A DNA stretch of 15,500 bases from Anaerolineales bacterium (GTDB taxonomy: Bacteria > Chloroflexota > Anaerolineae > Epilineales > JAANWY01), in NCBI GenBank assembly GCA_018263655.1, contig JAANWY010000211.1:1-15500 (forward strand). Reading direction: 5' to 3'. The position numbers were made by a program, and so were the translations under genes. The notes beneath the pieces were generated by a model. The model saw only the letters and a list, made by a program, of their open reading frames with translations, was not told the DNA's origin and made no database searches. Below are positions 7,185-13,954 of this stretch, piece by piece. Numbering within the stretch: the stretch's first letter is position 1; every line of letters begins with the position of its first letter.

Positions 7185-7273
7185 CTAAGGATTGAGAATT
7201 AAATAACTTCCCCAATTGAAGCCGAAATCTCAGGCAATTCAACTACAAAATGGATAAGTTATTCAATCCTTAG
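7185..7273. repeat. Inverted repeat CTAAGGATTGA...TCAATCCTTAG (candidate operator 2 or small element)
   Basis: CTAAGGATTGA (7185-7195) pairs perfectly with TCAATCCTTAG (7263-7273). After a seven-base insertion in the left arm the pairing continues with ATAACTT (7203-7209) and AAGTTAT (7256-7262). The 89-bp unit is AT-rich. It could be a looping operator for the downstream regulator or a small palindromic mobile element; no target-site duplication is obvious. Confidence 0.6.
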
Positions 7274-7412
7274 CCCTAATCGGCGGCTATTGACCCCAGG
7301 GTACCGTATCTATCGAAAACACTTGTCCGGTCAACCCCACAATTTCGCAAAGAACCAGGAAATGACAGGCTGGGAGAGGGCTTTCAAAATGTCTGAGGTC
7401 CAGTTCGCGACC

Positions 7413-7441
7413 TTGCCAAGATGAAGGATACCTTGTATACT
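7413..7441 (+). promoter_or_regulatory. Sigma70-type promoter of the XRE-AAA-TPR regulator
   Basis: TTGCCA (7413-7418), a 17-base spacer and TATACT (7436-7441) give five of six matches in both hexamers at ideal spacing. The predicted start of transcription is near 7448. It leaves an approximately 84-base leader to the chosen ATG and excludes the upstream in-frame ATG at 7421. Confidence 0.65.
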
Positions 7442-7531
7442 TTACTGACACTCAGCATACCACGCCAGCGAGCATACTTCAAGGGTCTGTTTGTTACATT
7501 CGCGTGTATTTCAGTGCAGCGGGAGTCACTT

Positions 7532-10500
7532 ATGCGCCCCTTCGCCGAACTCCTCACCGAATACATGGAGCGGATCAACATCAGCGACGCCGGCCTGGCC
7601 CACAGCATCGGCGTCCGCCGGCAGACCATCTTCCGCTGGCGGCAAGGCATTGTTGAAAAACCCCGGCACCGCGACAATGTGTTACAGTGCGCCCAGGCCC
7701 TGGGCCTCACGCACGGAGAGCGCGATGGCTTGCTGGAGGCCGCCGGCTTCAGCCCCGAACGCGACTTGCTCGACGTCCTCCCCCCTTTCCCCGACAGCGA
7801 ACCCTCTGGGACGGATCATCCCTTCGTCGCGCGCCAAGCTGAACTCGCACAACTGAATGCGTTTCTTGAAGAGACTCGCGCCGGCCTGTCTGCGTGCGGG
7901 CACGCACAGGCAGGCCACGGCCAAGTCGCCTTTGTCACCGGCGACGCCGGCAGCGGCAAGACCGAGCTGGTCCGAGAATTCGCCCGCCGCGCCCAAGAAA
8001 CACACGCCGACCTCATCGTGGCCGGCGGAAACTGCAACGCCTATACCGGCGTCGGCGACCCGTACCTGCCCTTTCGCGAGATCCTCGAGCTGCTGTCCGG
8101 CGACGTCGAAGTCAGGTGGGCGGCCACCGCTATCGGACGGGACTACATCCACCGCGTGTGGGCGTTGCTGCCCCACGTCGTTCAAACCCTCGTAAACGTC
8201 GGCCCCGATCTCGTCGATGTCTTCGTCCCCGCGCCGGCGCTGCTCCAACGCGCGACCACAGCCGCGCCCGGCGACGTCGGCTGGCTGGCCGAACTGGAGG
8301 CGCTGGTGGCTCGCACAGAGGCCGGCCAGCACCCAGCCAACGTGGAGCAGCACGATCTCTTCGAGCAGTACACGCGCGTCATGCAGTCGTTGGCGCGGCA
8401 GAGACCTCTCCTGCTCGTGCTGGACGATCTCCAGTGGGCCGATGCCGGCTCCATCAGCCTGCTCTTCCACCTGGGCCGGCAGATCCAAAGCAGCCGCATC
8501 CTCATCGTGGGCCTCTACCGGCCGGCGGAGGTGGCCCTCGGGCGAAACGGCCACCGGCACCCTTTGGAGCCGTTGGTGAACGAGTTTCAGCGCCGCTTCG
8601 GAGATTGCCAGGTCGATCTGCGAACGGCCGATGGTCGGGAGTTCGTTCAGCGCCTCCTGGACACCGAGCCGCACCGGTTGGACGGCGCGTTTCTGGACGC
8701 GCTGCACCGGCATACGGGCGGCAACGCGCTGTTCACTGTCGAGATGCTGCGCGGCATGCAAGAGCGCGGCGACCTCGTCCGCGATGAGGCCGGCCGGTGG
8801 GCCAACGGCTCACCCGTCGACTGGGAGACACTGCCGGCGCGCGTCGAAGGCGTGATCGGCGAGCGGATTGGCCGGCTGTCGCCGAAGCTCCAGGAGATCT
8901 TGAAGGTCGCCAGCGTGGAGGGTGAGCGTTTTACGGCCGAAGTGGTGGCCCGAGTGCAGGGGGATAGTGAGCAAGCGACCGTACAACGGCTGAGCGGCGA
9001 GTTGGACAGCCGGCATCACCTGGTGAGGTGGCAGAACAACGGACGCTTCGGTGCGCAGCGCTCGTGTCAGTATCGCTTCCGACACATCCTGTTCCAGAAG
9101 CATCTATACAACAGCCTGGACGCGGCGGAGCGGGCGTATCTCCACGAGAATGTCGGGAACGCCCTCGAGATGTTGTATGGGACCCAAACGGAGGAGATCG
9201 CGGCTATCGCGGCTGTCGCTGGGCAATTGGCACGGCACTTCCGGGAGGCAGGGGATGCGGACAGGGCGATCAATCACCTCCTTCAGGCCGGGAAGCGCGC
9301 CGTGCGATTGTCTGCCAACGAAGAGGCGATCGCGCATCTAGCCCAGGGGTTGGCGTTGCTCGAGACGCTATCGAACACCCCCGAACGCACACAGCGCGAG
9401 TTGGACCTCCAAGTCACCCTCGGACCAGCCTTAATGGCTTCCAAGGGCTATGCAGCCCCCGAAGTTGTACAAGCCTACGCCCGAGCGCGCGAGCTATGTC
9501 AAGAAATGGGAGAAGCCACGCAGCTTTTCCCAGTGGTACGAGGTCTATGGGCCTTTTATTTCACCCGGGCGGAGCATCAGACAGCCTGTGAGTTGGGGGA
9601 ACGGCTGCTCGTTCTGGCGGAGAAGGCACAAGATCCAGCCCTCCTCCTCGAAGCCCACCGCATTTTGGGAACATCCTCGTTTCAGATCGGAGAATTTGCC
9701 TTAGCTCGGATGCATTTGGAACGCGCAATCGCCCTTTATGATCCGCAACAACATAGCCCCCATGCCTTCATGTACGGGCAGGATCCCGGTGTATCTGGCT
9801 GCTGCTATGCCGCGTTTACCCTGTGGTTGCTCGGCTATCCGGATCAGGCCCGAAAACGGAGCCGCGAGGCGCTGGAGTTAGCCCAGCAGCTACCTCACGC
9901 CTACACTCAGGTTTACGGCATCGGTCTGACTGCCAAGCTCCACAAATGCTGCCGAGACGTGCATGCCGTTCAAGAGCTGGCAGAAACGACGATTGCGCTG
10001 GCAGCCGAAGATGGGTTTCCGTTTTTCTTGGCTCTGGGCATCATGCTGCGGGGTTGGACGTTGGTGGAACAAGCCCGCCAGTCCGGGCGACAGAGACAAG
10101 CCGAGGAGGGTCTCGAACAGATACGCCATGGCCTCGCCAGCTGGCGCGCGACAGGAGCAGAGCTGTCCCTGCCGGCTCATCTGGCCTTGTTAGCCGAGGC
10201 CTACAGAGCCGTTGGCCAAGTCGAAGAGGGGTTGAGTGCACTGGCTGAGGCGCTGGCGAGAGTGGAACGCACCGGGGATCGCTATTGGGAGGCCGAGCTG
10301 TATCGGCTCAAGGGAGAGTTACTGAGGATCAAGGCCGAGGCTAAGGCTGAGGCCGGGGCGTGTTTTCGCGATGCTGAAGCTTGTTTTCAGCACGCGATCG
10401 AGGTCGCCCGCCGGCAGCAGGCCAAGTCGTTGGAGCTGCGGGCGGCGGTGAGCCTGTGCCGGCTGTGGCAGAAACAGGGCCGAGGGGAGGAAGGCCGGCA

Positions 10501-10594
10501 GATGCTGGCCGATATCTACGGCTGGTTCACCGAAGGCTTTGACACCGCGGACTTGAAGGAGGCCGAGGCGCTACTTCAACAGCTTGCGGCGTGA
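7532..10594 (+). CDS. XRE-type HTH / AAA ATPase / TPR-like transcriptional regulator
   Basis: This is a 1020-residue, STAND-like signalling ATPase. Residues about 5-72 form an XRE-like helix-turn-helix (LAHSIGVRRQTIFRWRQG is the recognition region). An AAA_16-like ATPase follows: FVARQAELAQL near 98, Walker A GDAGSGKT at 137-144, Walker B LLLVLDDLQWAD at 293-304, and VGLYRP near 326. A winged-helix-like middle leads into alpha-helical TPR-like repeats from about 560 to 1015, ending in a conserved block (FRDAEACFQHAIEVARRQQ, then YGWFTEGFDTADLKEAEALL). I chose the ATG at 7532: GGGAG lies six bases upstream, the HTH starts right after, and the promoter is downstream of the earlier ATG at 7421. 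No cyclase, kinase or other output domain is present, so DNA binding is the likely output. A degraded paralog lies at 4719-6135. Its ligand and targets are unknown; self-regulation through the AGGATTGA motifs is a guess. Confidence 0.92.
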   Translation: MRPFAELLTEYMERINISDAGLAHSIGVRRQTIFRWRQGIVEKPRHRDNVLQCAQALGLTHGERDGLLEAAGFSPERDLLDVLPPFPDSEPSGTDHPFVARQAELAQLNAFLEETRAGLSACGHAQAGHGQVAFVTGDAGSGKTELVREFARRAQETHADLIVAGGNCNAYTGVGDPYLPFREILELLSGDVEVRWAATAIGRDYIHRVWALLPHVVQTLVNVGPDLVDVFVPAPALLQRATTAAPGDVGWLAELEALVARTEAGQHPANVEQHDLFEQYTRVMQSLARQRPLLLVLDDLQWADAGSISLLFHLGRQIQSSRILIVGLYRPAEVALGRNGHRHPLEPLVNEFQRRFGDCQVDLRTADGREFVQRLLDTEPHRLDGAFLDALHRHTGGNALFTVEMLRGMQERGDLVRDEAGRWANGSPVDWETLPARVEGVIGERIGRLSPKLQEILKVASVEGERFTAEVVARVQGDSEQATVQRLSGELDSRHHLVRWQNNGRFGAQRSCQYRFRHILFQKHLYNSLDAAERAYLHENVGNALEMLYGTQTEEIAAIAAVAGQLARHFREAGDADRAINHLLQAGKRAVRLSANEEAIAHLAQGLALLETLSNTPERTQRELDLQVTLGPALMASKGYAAPEVVQAYARARELCQEMGEATQLFPVVRGLWAFYFTRAEHQTACELGERLLVLAEKAQDPALLLEAHRILGTSSFQIGEFALARMHLERAIALYDPQQHSPHAFMYGQDPGVSGCCYAAFTLWLLGYPDQARKRSREALELAQQLPHAYTQVYGIGLTAKLHKCCRDVHAVQELAETTIALAAEDGFPFFLALGIMLRGWTLVEQARQSGRQRQAEEGLEQIRHGLASWRATGAELSLPAHLALLAEAYRAVGQVEEGLSALAEALARVERTGDRYWEAELYRLKGELLRIKAEAKAEAGACFRDAEACFQHAIEVARRQQAKSLELRAAVSLCRLWQKQGRGEEGRQMLADIYGWFTEGFDTADLKEAEALLQQLAA

Positions 10595-10665
10595 ACAGCC
10601 TCCATCCGATAGCAGCGGGCGACGCCTATCCCCGTCTTCTAGGTGATCAGACCGAAAGCTGTGGC

Positions 10666-10689
10666 TTCTCAGGCGCCAGCAATTCCCGC
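10666..10689. repeat. Imperfect duplicate of the TPR-gene 3' end
   Basis: TTCTCAGGCGCCAGCAATTCCC and its flank match, with a few changes, 10801-10825, which contains the last codons and stop of the minus-strand TPR gene. Both copies are in the same orientation and flank the palindrome at 10720-10783. Confidence 0.55.
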
Positions 10690-10719
10690 TTTAGCATTAT
10701 GCTCATGCGATGGGTGTAA

Positions 10720-10783
10720 GTTCGTAGTAGCGACTTCAGTCGCTTGTTACGTAAATCCAACGACTGAAGTCGTTACTACGAAC
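10720..10783. repeat. Large palindrome between convergent genes (possible two-way terminator)
   Basis: The 23-base arms (10720-10742 and 10761-10783) are reverse complements except for one position, which would be a G-U pair in RNA. The 18-base loop contains the palindrome TTACGTAA. The arm includes CGACTTCAGTCG, itself nearly symmetric; CGACTGAAGTCG-type repeats are familiar as dispersed intergenic repeats in several phyla. It lies between the convergent regulator and TPR genes, where it could end transcription from both sides, although no T tract follows either arm. Confidence 0.85.
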
Positions 10784-10800
10784 GCCATAACGGAAATTTC

Positions 10801-10825
10801 TTCTCAGGCGCCCAGAATCTCCCGC
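10801..10825. repeat. Original copy of the duplicated TPR-gene 3' end
   Basis: This segment carries the TGA stop (10804-10806) and the last codons (REILGA) of the TPR gene. It is the partner of 10666-10689. Confidence 0.55.
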
Positions 10826-13293
10826 AGTGGCCGGCGCACCTCGGCCGGCACAACGATCAGCAGTTCGTCGTCAACCGTTGCTTCTGCCAGCAGACCACGG
10901 AGCCGCAGCCGGCCCATCACCGTCTCCGGCTCATGCCAATCCCAGTATCGCGACTCCTTCAGATCGTTGTCGTAGCGCGCATCGAAGTCCTGCCACGACA
11001 TACTCCCACCACGCTCCAGCACCCGGCGCAGCGCAGCACGCTCGTCGTCGGTCAAATCCGCCACGATGCGTTCCAGATTGTCCCGATCTTCGAGAGCGGC
11101 CGTAATCTCCGCGATGAGCTTGGCCTTGCGCAACGTAGTCCACCCACCCCACGGCATCACCACGCGCCCCATTCCCGTGAGCGCATTCTTGATGTGGAGC
11201 GGCAGCGTCTCAGATAGCGACGGATCGGGAGTAGCGAGCTCGGCCTGCAATCGCTCCCGCTTGGCCTGGTCGCGCTTGTGGCTCTGCTCCAGCGTGGACT
11301 CCCAGCCTGTCCGCAGGCGGGAGACCAAATCAAGACGCTCTGAAATGTCGTCGAGGTGGTCCAGCAAGCTCTCGGCCGGCCCGTAGCCCGGCGCCACCTC
11401 CAAGGCAAACTCCAGGGATCGCCGGGCCGCCTTATACTCTCCCTTAGACGTCGCCAGCCGAGCCTGAACGTAGTGGTAAAAAGCCAGCTCCCGCGGCTGG
11501 AACCGCTCTGCATCAGCTAACGGCGCCAACAGAGCCTCCGCACCCTCAATATCACCCTCGTCGAGCAGATGCATCGCCAGATTGCCTCGGGGGAACACGT
11601 AGGTCGGATCTACGTCCATTGCCTCCCGGTACATCTTCTTGGCCCGCTCATGGTCTCCGCGATGGGCGTAGAGGGCGGCCAGGCTGTTGTAGGCTTCTTT
11701 GGCGCGCGGTTCCAGGTCTAACGCACGTTGAAACAGCCGTTCAGCCGTCTCGTACTCGTTCTGCTGAAAAGCTTCCTGACCTCGGTTCAATAGGTCCGCC
11801 GTCCCGGGCGTGTAGAAGACCTCCGGATCTTCGGTGATTTCGTACTGGCGCAGTTGTACCTCCCGCCATTCTCCTTCGCTCCACACGCGCAGCGTTTCGT
11901 CAGCCGGAATCTGGCCGGCCTGGGCCAGCTTGAACAGAGCCTGCAAACGCGTTTGATCGTCGCCCGCCTGGCTCAATCCGAAGCGCCGTAGGGCGGCATA
12001 AGCAGCCGGCGTACCGGCAATTTCCAGCATCGCCATGCCCGCATCGGGTTGGTTCTCCTCCCAGATCAGCTTCTCTGCCGCCCGGACGATCTGCGGATAG
12101 CCAGCGACGAAGCGATCGACCTCGCGGCGGAACTGCCTGGCTGGCATTTCGCCCTGGCGGCTGGTCAACTCGACGAAGGACCCCAGTGCCTGGCGGGGCA
12201 TTAGCTCAGTGCTGTGAAAATAGGGGTAACGTTCAGTCCAGCCTGACCCGGGCCGGCCGGCCCTCAAGGCTGTCAACAGGTCGTTTGCCCAGGGCACGTC
12301 GTTCTGCAGCATCTTCAGCCGGCGCTGGGCGGCACGACGCCGGCCAGTGTTGGCCTCGGCGACGGCCAAGAACAACTGCGTTCGCCAGGCGCCGCCGGGC
12401 GTTCCACCCCGCTCGGGGCCCCCTTTGTCCAAGGGCTTCAGCAGCTCATACACACTTTCGTCCTCACCCAAGGTCGCGGCCGCTTCCGCTTTCTTGACAC
12501 CCGCATCCTCCCCCCGCGGCGTGACTTCCCGCAGTGTCGCCCAGAGCTTTCGCGCCTGTGACTCTTCTCCCGCCCACGCCAGGAACCGGATCGCGTTGCT
12601 CAAGGCCTGGAGATTCTCCGGAGCGTGCGACAACACTTGGCGCGCCTCAGCAACCGCTTCTTCGGGTTGACCATCAAAGAACAACGCCAAAGAAAGATTG
12701 TTGCGCGGTGGGGGCCAATCGCCCAGCAGGTCGATAGCCTGTCGGTTGATATCGATACAGGCCGCATAGTCGCCGTCCTGCAAGGCACGCTGGCCCTTTT
12801 CCAGGTGCAGGAAGCCTTCTTCCATCTGTGCCACCGGCAGGTCCACGTCATCAGCGGTCTCCATCACGTCTTGCTCCAGCGTAGCCACTTCCTTGCGCGC
12901 CGCGTCCATCATCGGGACCGCAACCTGATCCTGATGGTGGAACATTTGACGGAAGGCACGTAGGGCGTGCGCGCGTAGACCAAGGTCCAGGTACAATGAA
13001 GCCAGCGGCAGCCAGTAGATGGGATCGCGGCTCAGCTCGTGCGCGCGCTCATAGCCATTCAGTGCGCCCCACAGGTTGCCGGCATTGGCGCGGGCATAGC
13101 CAATGTAGTAATGTACCTCAGCCGAGCGGGGGTGAGACGTCAAGTACGGCTCCAACATCTCAATTGCCTCTCCCGTGCGGCCGCGTGCAATCAAGTCGTC
13201 GACCTTGCTGAGAACACGTTCCAGGTCAGCCGATGGTCGGCGCCGGCGCCGCTTCTTGTCTGGTCTTCTACGTCTACGTCTTCGTCTGCTCAA
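10804..13293 (-). CDS. TPR-repeat protein with poly-Arg N terminus and winged-helix-like C terminus
   Basis: The product has 829 residues from the TTG at 13293. I prefer this start because GGGAGGTGG lies just upstream (13297-13305). The longer readings (ATG at 13329 or 13416) begin inside a palindromic repeat and lack a ribosome site. Residues 3-10 are eight consecutive Arg and 13-19 are again Lys/Arg, suggesting nucleic-acid or membrane-surface contact. TPR-like helices cover about 24-114 and, most clearly, about 494-649 (GQEAFQQNEYETAERLFQRA and following). A charged, probably coiled-coil stretch follows at 650-690. The last 85 residues (LTDDERAALRRVLERGG, then VMGRLRLRGLLAEATVDDE and LLIVVPAEVRRPLREIL) resemble a winged-helix module like those in helicase-associated domains; this is a by-eye analogy. 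No signal peptide is seen, so it is cytoplasmic. The function is unknown; a scaffold role is plausible. Confidence 0.85.
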   Translation of the reverse strand: MSRRRRRRRRPDKKRRRRRPSADLERVLSKVDDLIARGRTGEAIEMLEPYLTSHPRSAEVHYYIGYARANAGNLWGALNGYERAHELSRDPIYWLPLASLYLDLGLRAHALRAFRQMFHHQDQVAVPMMDAARKEVATLEQDVMETADDVDLPVAQMEEGFLHLEKGQRALQDGDYAACIDINRQAIDLLGDWPPPRNNLSLALFFDGQPEEAVAEARQVLSHAPENLQALSNAIRFLAWAGEESQARKLWATLREVTPRGEDAGVKKAEAAATLGEDESVYELLKPLDKGGPERGGTPGGAWRTQLFLAVAEANTGRRRAAQRRLKMLQNDVPWANDLLTALRAGRPGSGWTERYPYFHSTELMPRQALGSFVELTSRQGEMPARQFRREVDRFVAGYPQIVRAAEKLIWEENQPDAGMAMLEIAGTPAAYAALRRFGLSQAGDDQTRLQALFKLAQAGQIPADETLRVWSEGEWREVQLRQYEITEDPEVFYTPGTADLLNRGQEAFQQNEYETAERLFQRALDLEPRAKEAYNSLAALYAHRGDHERAKKMYREAMDVDPTYVFPRGNLAMHLLDEGDIEGAEALLAPLADAERFQPRELAFYHYVQARLATSKGEYKAARRSLEFALEVAPGYGPAESLLDHLDDISERLDLVSRLRTGWESTLEQSHKRDQAKRERLQAELATPDPSLSETLPLHIKNALTGMGRVVMPWGGWTTLRKAKLIAEITAALEDRDNLERIVADLTDDERAALRRVLERGGSMSWQDFDARYDNDLKESRYWDWHEPETVMGRLRLRGLLAEATVDDELLIVVPAEVRRPLREILGA

Positions 13294-13296
13294 GGG

Positions 13297-13305
13297 CCAC
13301 CTCCC
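13297..13305 (-). promoter_or_regulatory. Ribosome binding site fixing a TTG start
   Basis: On the minus strand GGGAGGTGG precedes TTG at 13293 with GGAGG six bases from the start codon. None of the ATG codons further upstream has such a site, so this decides the start of the TPR protein. Confidence 0.6.
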
Positions 13306-13322
13306 AAGTAGCTTGACGGGTA

Positions 13323-13434
13323 TGATCATCGTTTCGGCCACTAGCTCGGCTTGGATTGCCAAATCCAAGCCATAACCGCTGGATTTGGCAATCCAGCGGG
13401 AGCAGGCGGAAGCCAATGGCCGAAACGATGATCA
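13323..13434. repeat. Nested palindromic element with two inner hairpins
   Basis: The outer arms TGATCATCGTTTCGGCCA (13323-13340) and TGGCCGAAACGATGATCA (13417-13434) are perfect 18-base inverted repeats. Inside are two perfect 10-bp hairpins, at 13348-13371 (loop GCCA) and 13376-13399 (loop TGGC). Their cores GGATTGCCAAATCC (13353-13366) and GGATTTGGCAATCC (13381-13394) are exact reverse complements of each other, so the two hairpins can also pair as one long stem. The layout resembles paired REP/REPIN elements or a very small non-autonomous element. It would lie in the leader of the TPR gene. Confidence 0.9.
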
Positions 13435-13508
13435 AGGCCAGCTTGACAATGTTAACTTCGAGCCCAGATCCAACCGCATGCGGGAAGGCGTCTTCACGTT
13501 TCAGCATA

Positions 13509-13517
13509 ATTATACCA
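13509..13517 (-). promoter_or_regulatory. Extended -10 promoter for the TPR gene
   Basis: On the minus strand the sequence is TGGTATAAT, a perfect TGn-TATAAT extended -10. No good -35 lies at the usual distance. Transcription would start near 13502, giving a leader of about 208 bases that contains the whole nested palindrome. Confidence 0.5.
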
Positions 13518-13591
13518 TAACGCGGTGCGATACCCCAGATGGCTACAATTGAGAGGATACCAAGTTATGAGCAAACACCAGCGGAGTATGC

Positions 13592-13620
13592 TTGACAGTG
13601 CATTCTTTATTTGATATACT
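13592..13620 (+). promoter_or_regulatory. Strong sigma70-type promoter of the family-5 binding protein
   Basis: TTGACA (13592-13597), a spacer of exactly 17 bases and TATACT (13615-13620) make this the best promoter in the window. The predicted start is near 13627, leaving a leader of about 328 bases before the ATG at 13955. Confidence 0.75.
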
Positions 13621-13736
13621 CGTATCATACACTATTCCACTATCATGCGGGCTCTTTCACCATCGTCGCACTTGGGTAATCTCGTCGTCGCAGTTTGATT
13701 CCTCGAAAGGGCGGAATAAGGGGATTCCAGAATTTA

Positions 13737-13804
13737 AAACCTCCCAAAAACCTAAAGATTTCCAGGGGAAATAGGCCGTTTTTGGGAGGTTTATTTCCCT
13801 GGAA
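13737..13804 (+). promoter_or_regulatory. Leader RNA with overlapping alternative stems (attenuator-like or pseudoknot)
   Basis: Stem A: AAACCTCCCAAAAAC (13737-13751) pairs perfectly over 15 bases with GTTTTTGGGAGGTTT (13778-13792). Stem B: TTCCAGGGGAAATA (13760-13773), which lies in the loop of A, pairs with TATTTCCCTGGAA (13792-13804) with one bulged G. The 3' strand of B starts at the last base of A, so the two are either alternatives or together form an H-type pseudoknot. A is followed by a short T-rich tract (TTTATTT), so it could terminate transcription weakly. It lies between the promoter and the binding-protein gene. It could instead be a dispersed terminator-like repeat. Confidence 0.6.
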
Positions 13805-13828
13805 GTCCCTAACCCAGAACAGTCAAGT

Positions 13829-13847
13829 TACTCGGAGTCACCGAGTA
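13829..13847 (+). repeat. Small hairpin in the leader
   Basis: TACTCGG and CCGAGTA form a perfect seven-bp stem around AGTCA, downstream of the larger leader structure. No T run follows. Confidence 0.55.
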
Positions 13848-13954
13848 TCACTGGGCCGACGGCCATCCACGTTGGAAGGAGGTAGCCTCAAGTCAAGAGA
13901 GCTTCTACAAAATACATGGAAACTCGACAACAGACTATGTGAGGAGGACAACAA

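Larger units (their letters stand above)
6981..7531. other. AT-rich divergent intergenic region
   Basis: About 550 bases separate the dehydrogenase start (minus) and the regulator start (plus). The stretch is visibly richer in A and T than its neighbours. It holds four AGGATTGA motifs, a near-consensus promoter at 7413-7441 and a small TTGACC/GGTCAA inverted pair (7290-7295 and 7329-7334). No reading frame here looks protein-coding; an in-frame ATG at 7421 lies before the predicted transcription start. Confidence 0.6.
13294..13954. other. Divergent intergenic region
   Basis: About 660 bases lie between the TPR gene (minus) and the family-5 binding protein (plus). It contains a nested palindrome (13323-13434), a minus-strand promoter (13509-13517), a strong plus-strand promoter (13592-13620) and a structured leader (13737-13847). 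Short open frames here overlap the palindrome or the promoter and are not convincing genes. Confidence 0.7.

Noticed and set aside
7046..7273. CRISPR-like array made of AGGATTGA repeats
   Set aside because: Copies are short, in alternating orientation and unevenly spaced, and no cas genes are present; they fit operator sites or palindromes better.
7421..7531. 37-codon N-terminal extension of the regulator
   Set aside because: The ATG at 7421 lies between the -35 and -10 hexamers, upstream of the predicted transcription start, and has no ribosome site.
7682..8761. 359-codon minus-strand open frame inside the regulator gene
   Set aside because: Antisense shadow of a strongly supported AAA domain; no ribosome site or motif.
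7894..8787. 297-codon plus-strand open frame in another frame of the regulator
   Set aside because: Extremely Arg/Pro-rich translation typical of an out-of-frame reading of GC-rich coding sequence.
10720..10783. Intrinsic terminator with U tract
   Set aside because: The stem is strong, but neither side has the required T run, so I list it as a palindrome with possible terminator activity only.
13274..13507. 77-codon minus-strand open frame across the nested palindrome
   Set aside because: Its ATG lies at the -10 element and most of it is palindrome sequence. The hydrophobic stretch VKLALIIVSAIGF comes partly from the repeat arm.
13592..13774. 60-codon plus-strand open frame
   Set aside because: It starts with the TTG of the -35 hexamer and overlaps the promoter and leader stem; no ribosome site.
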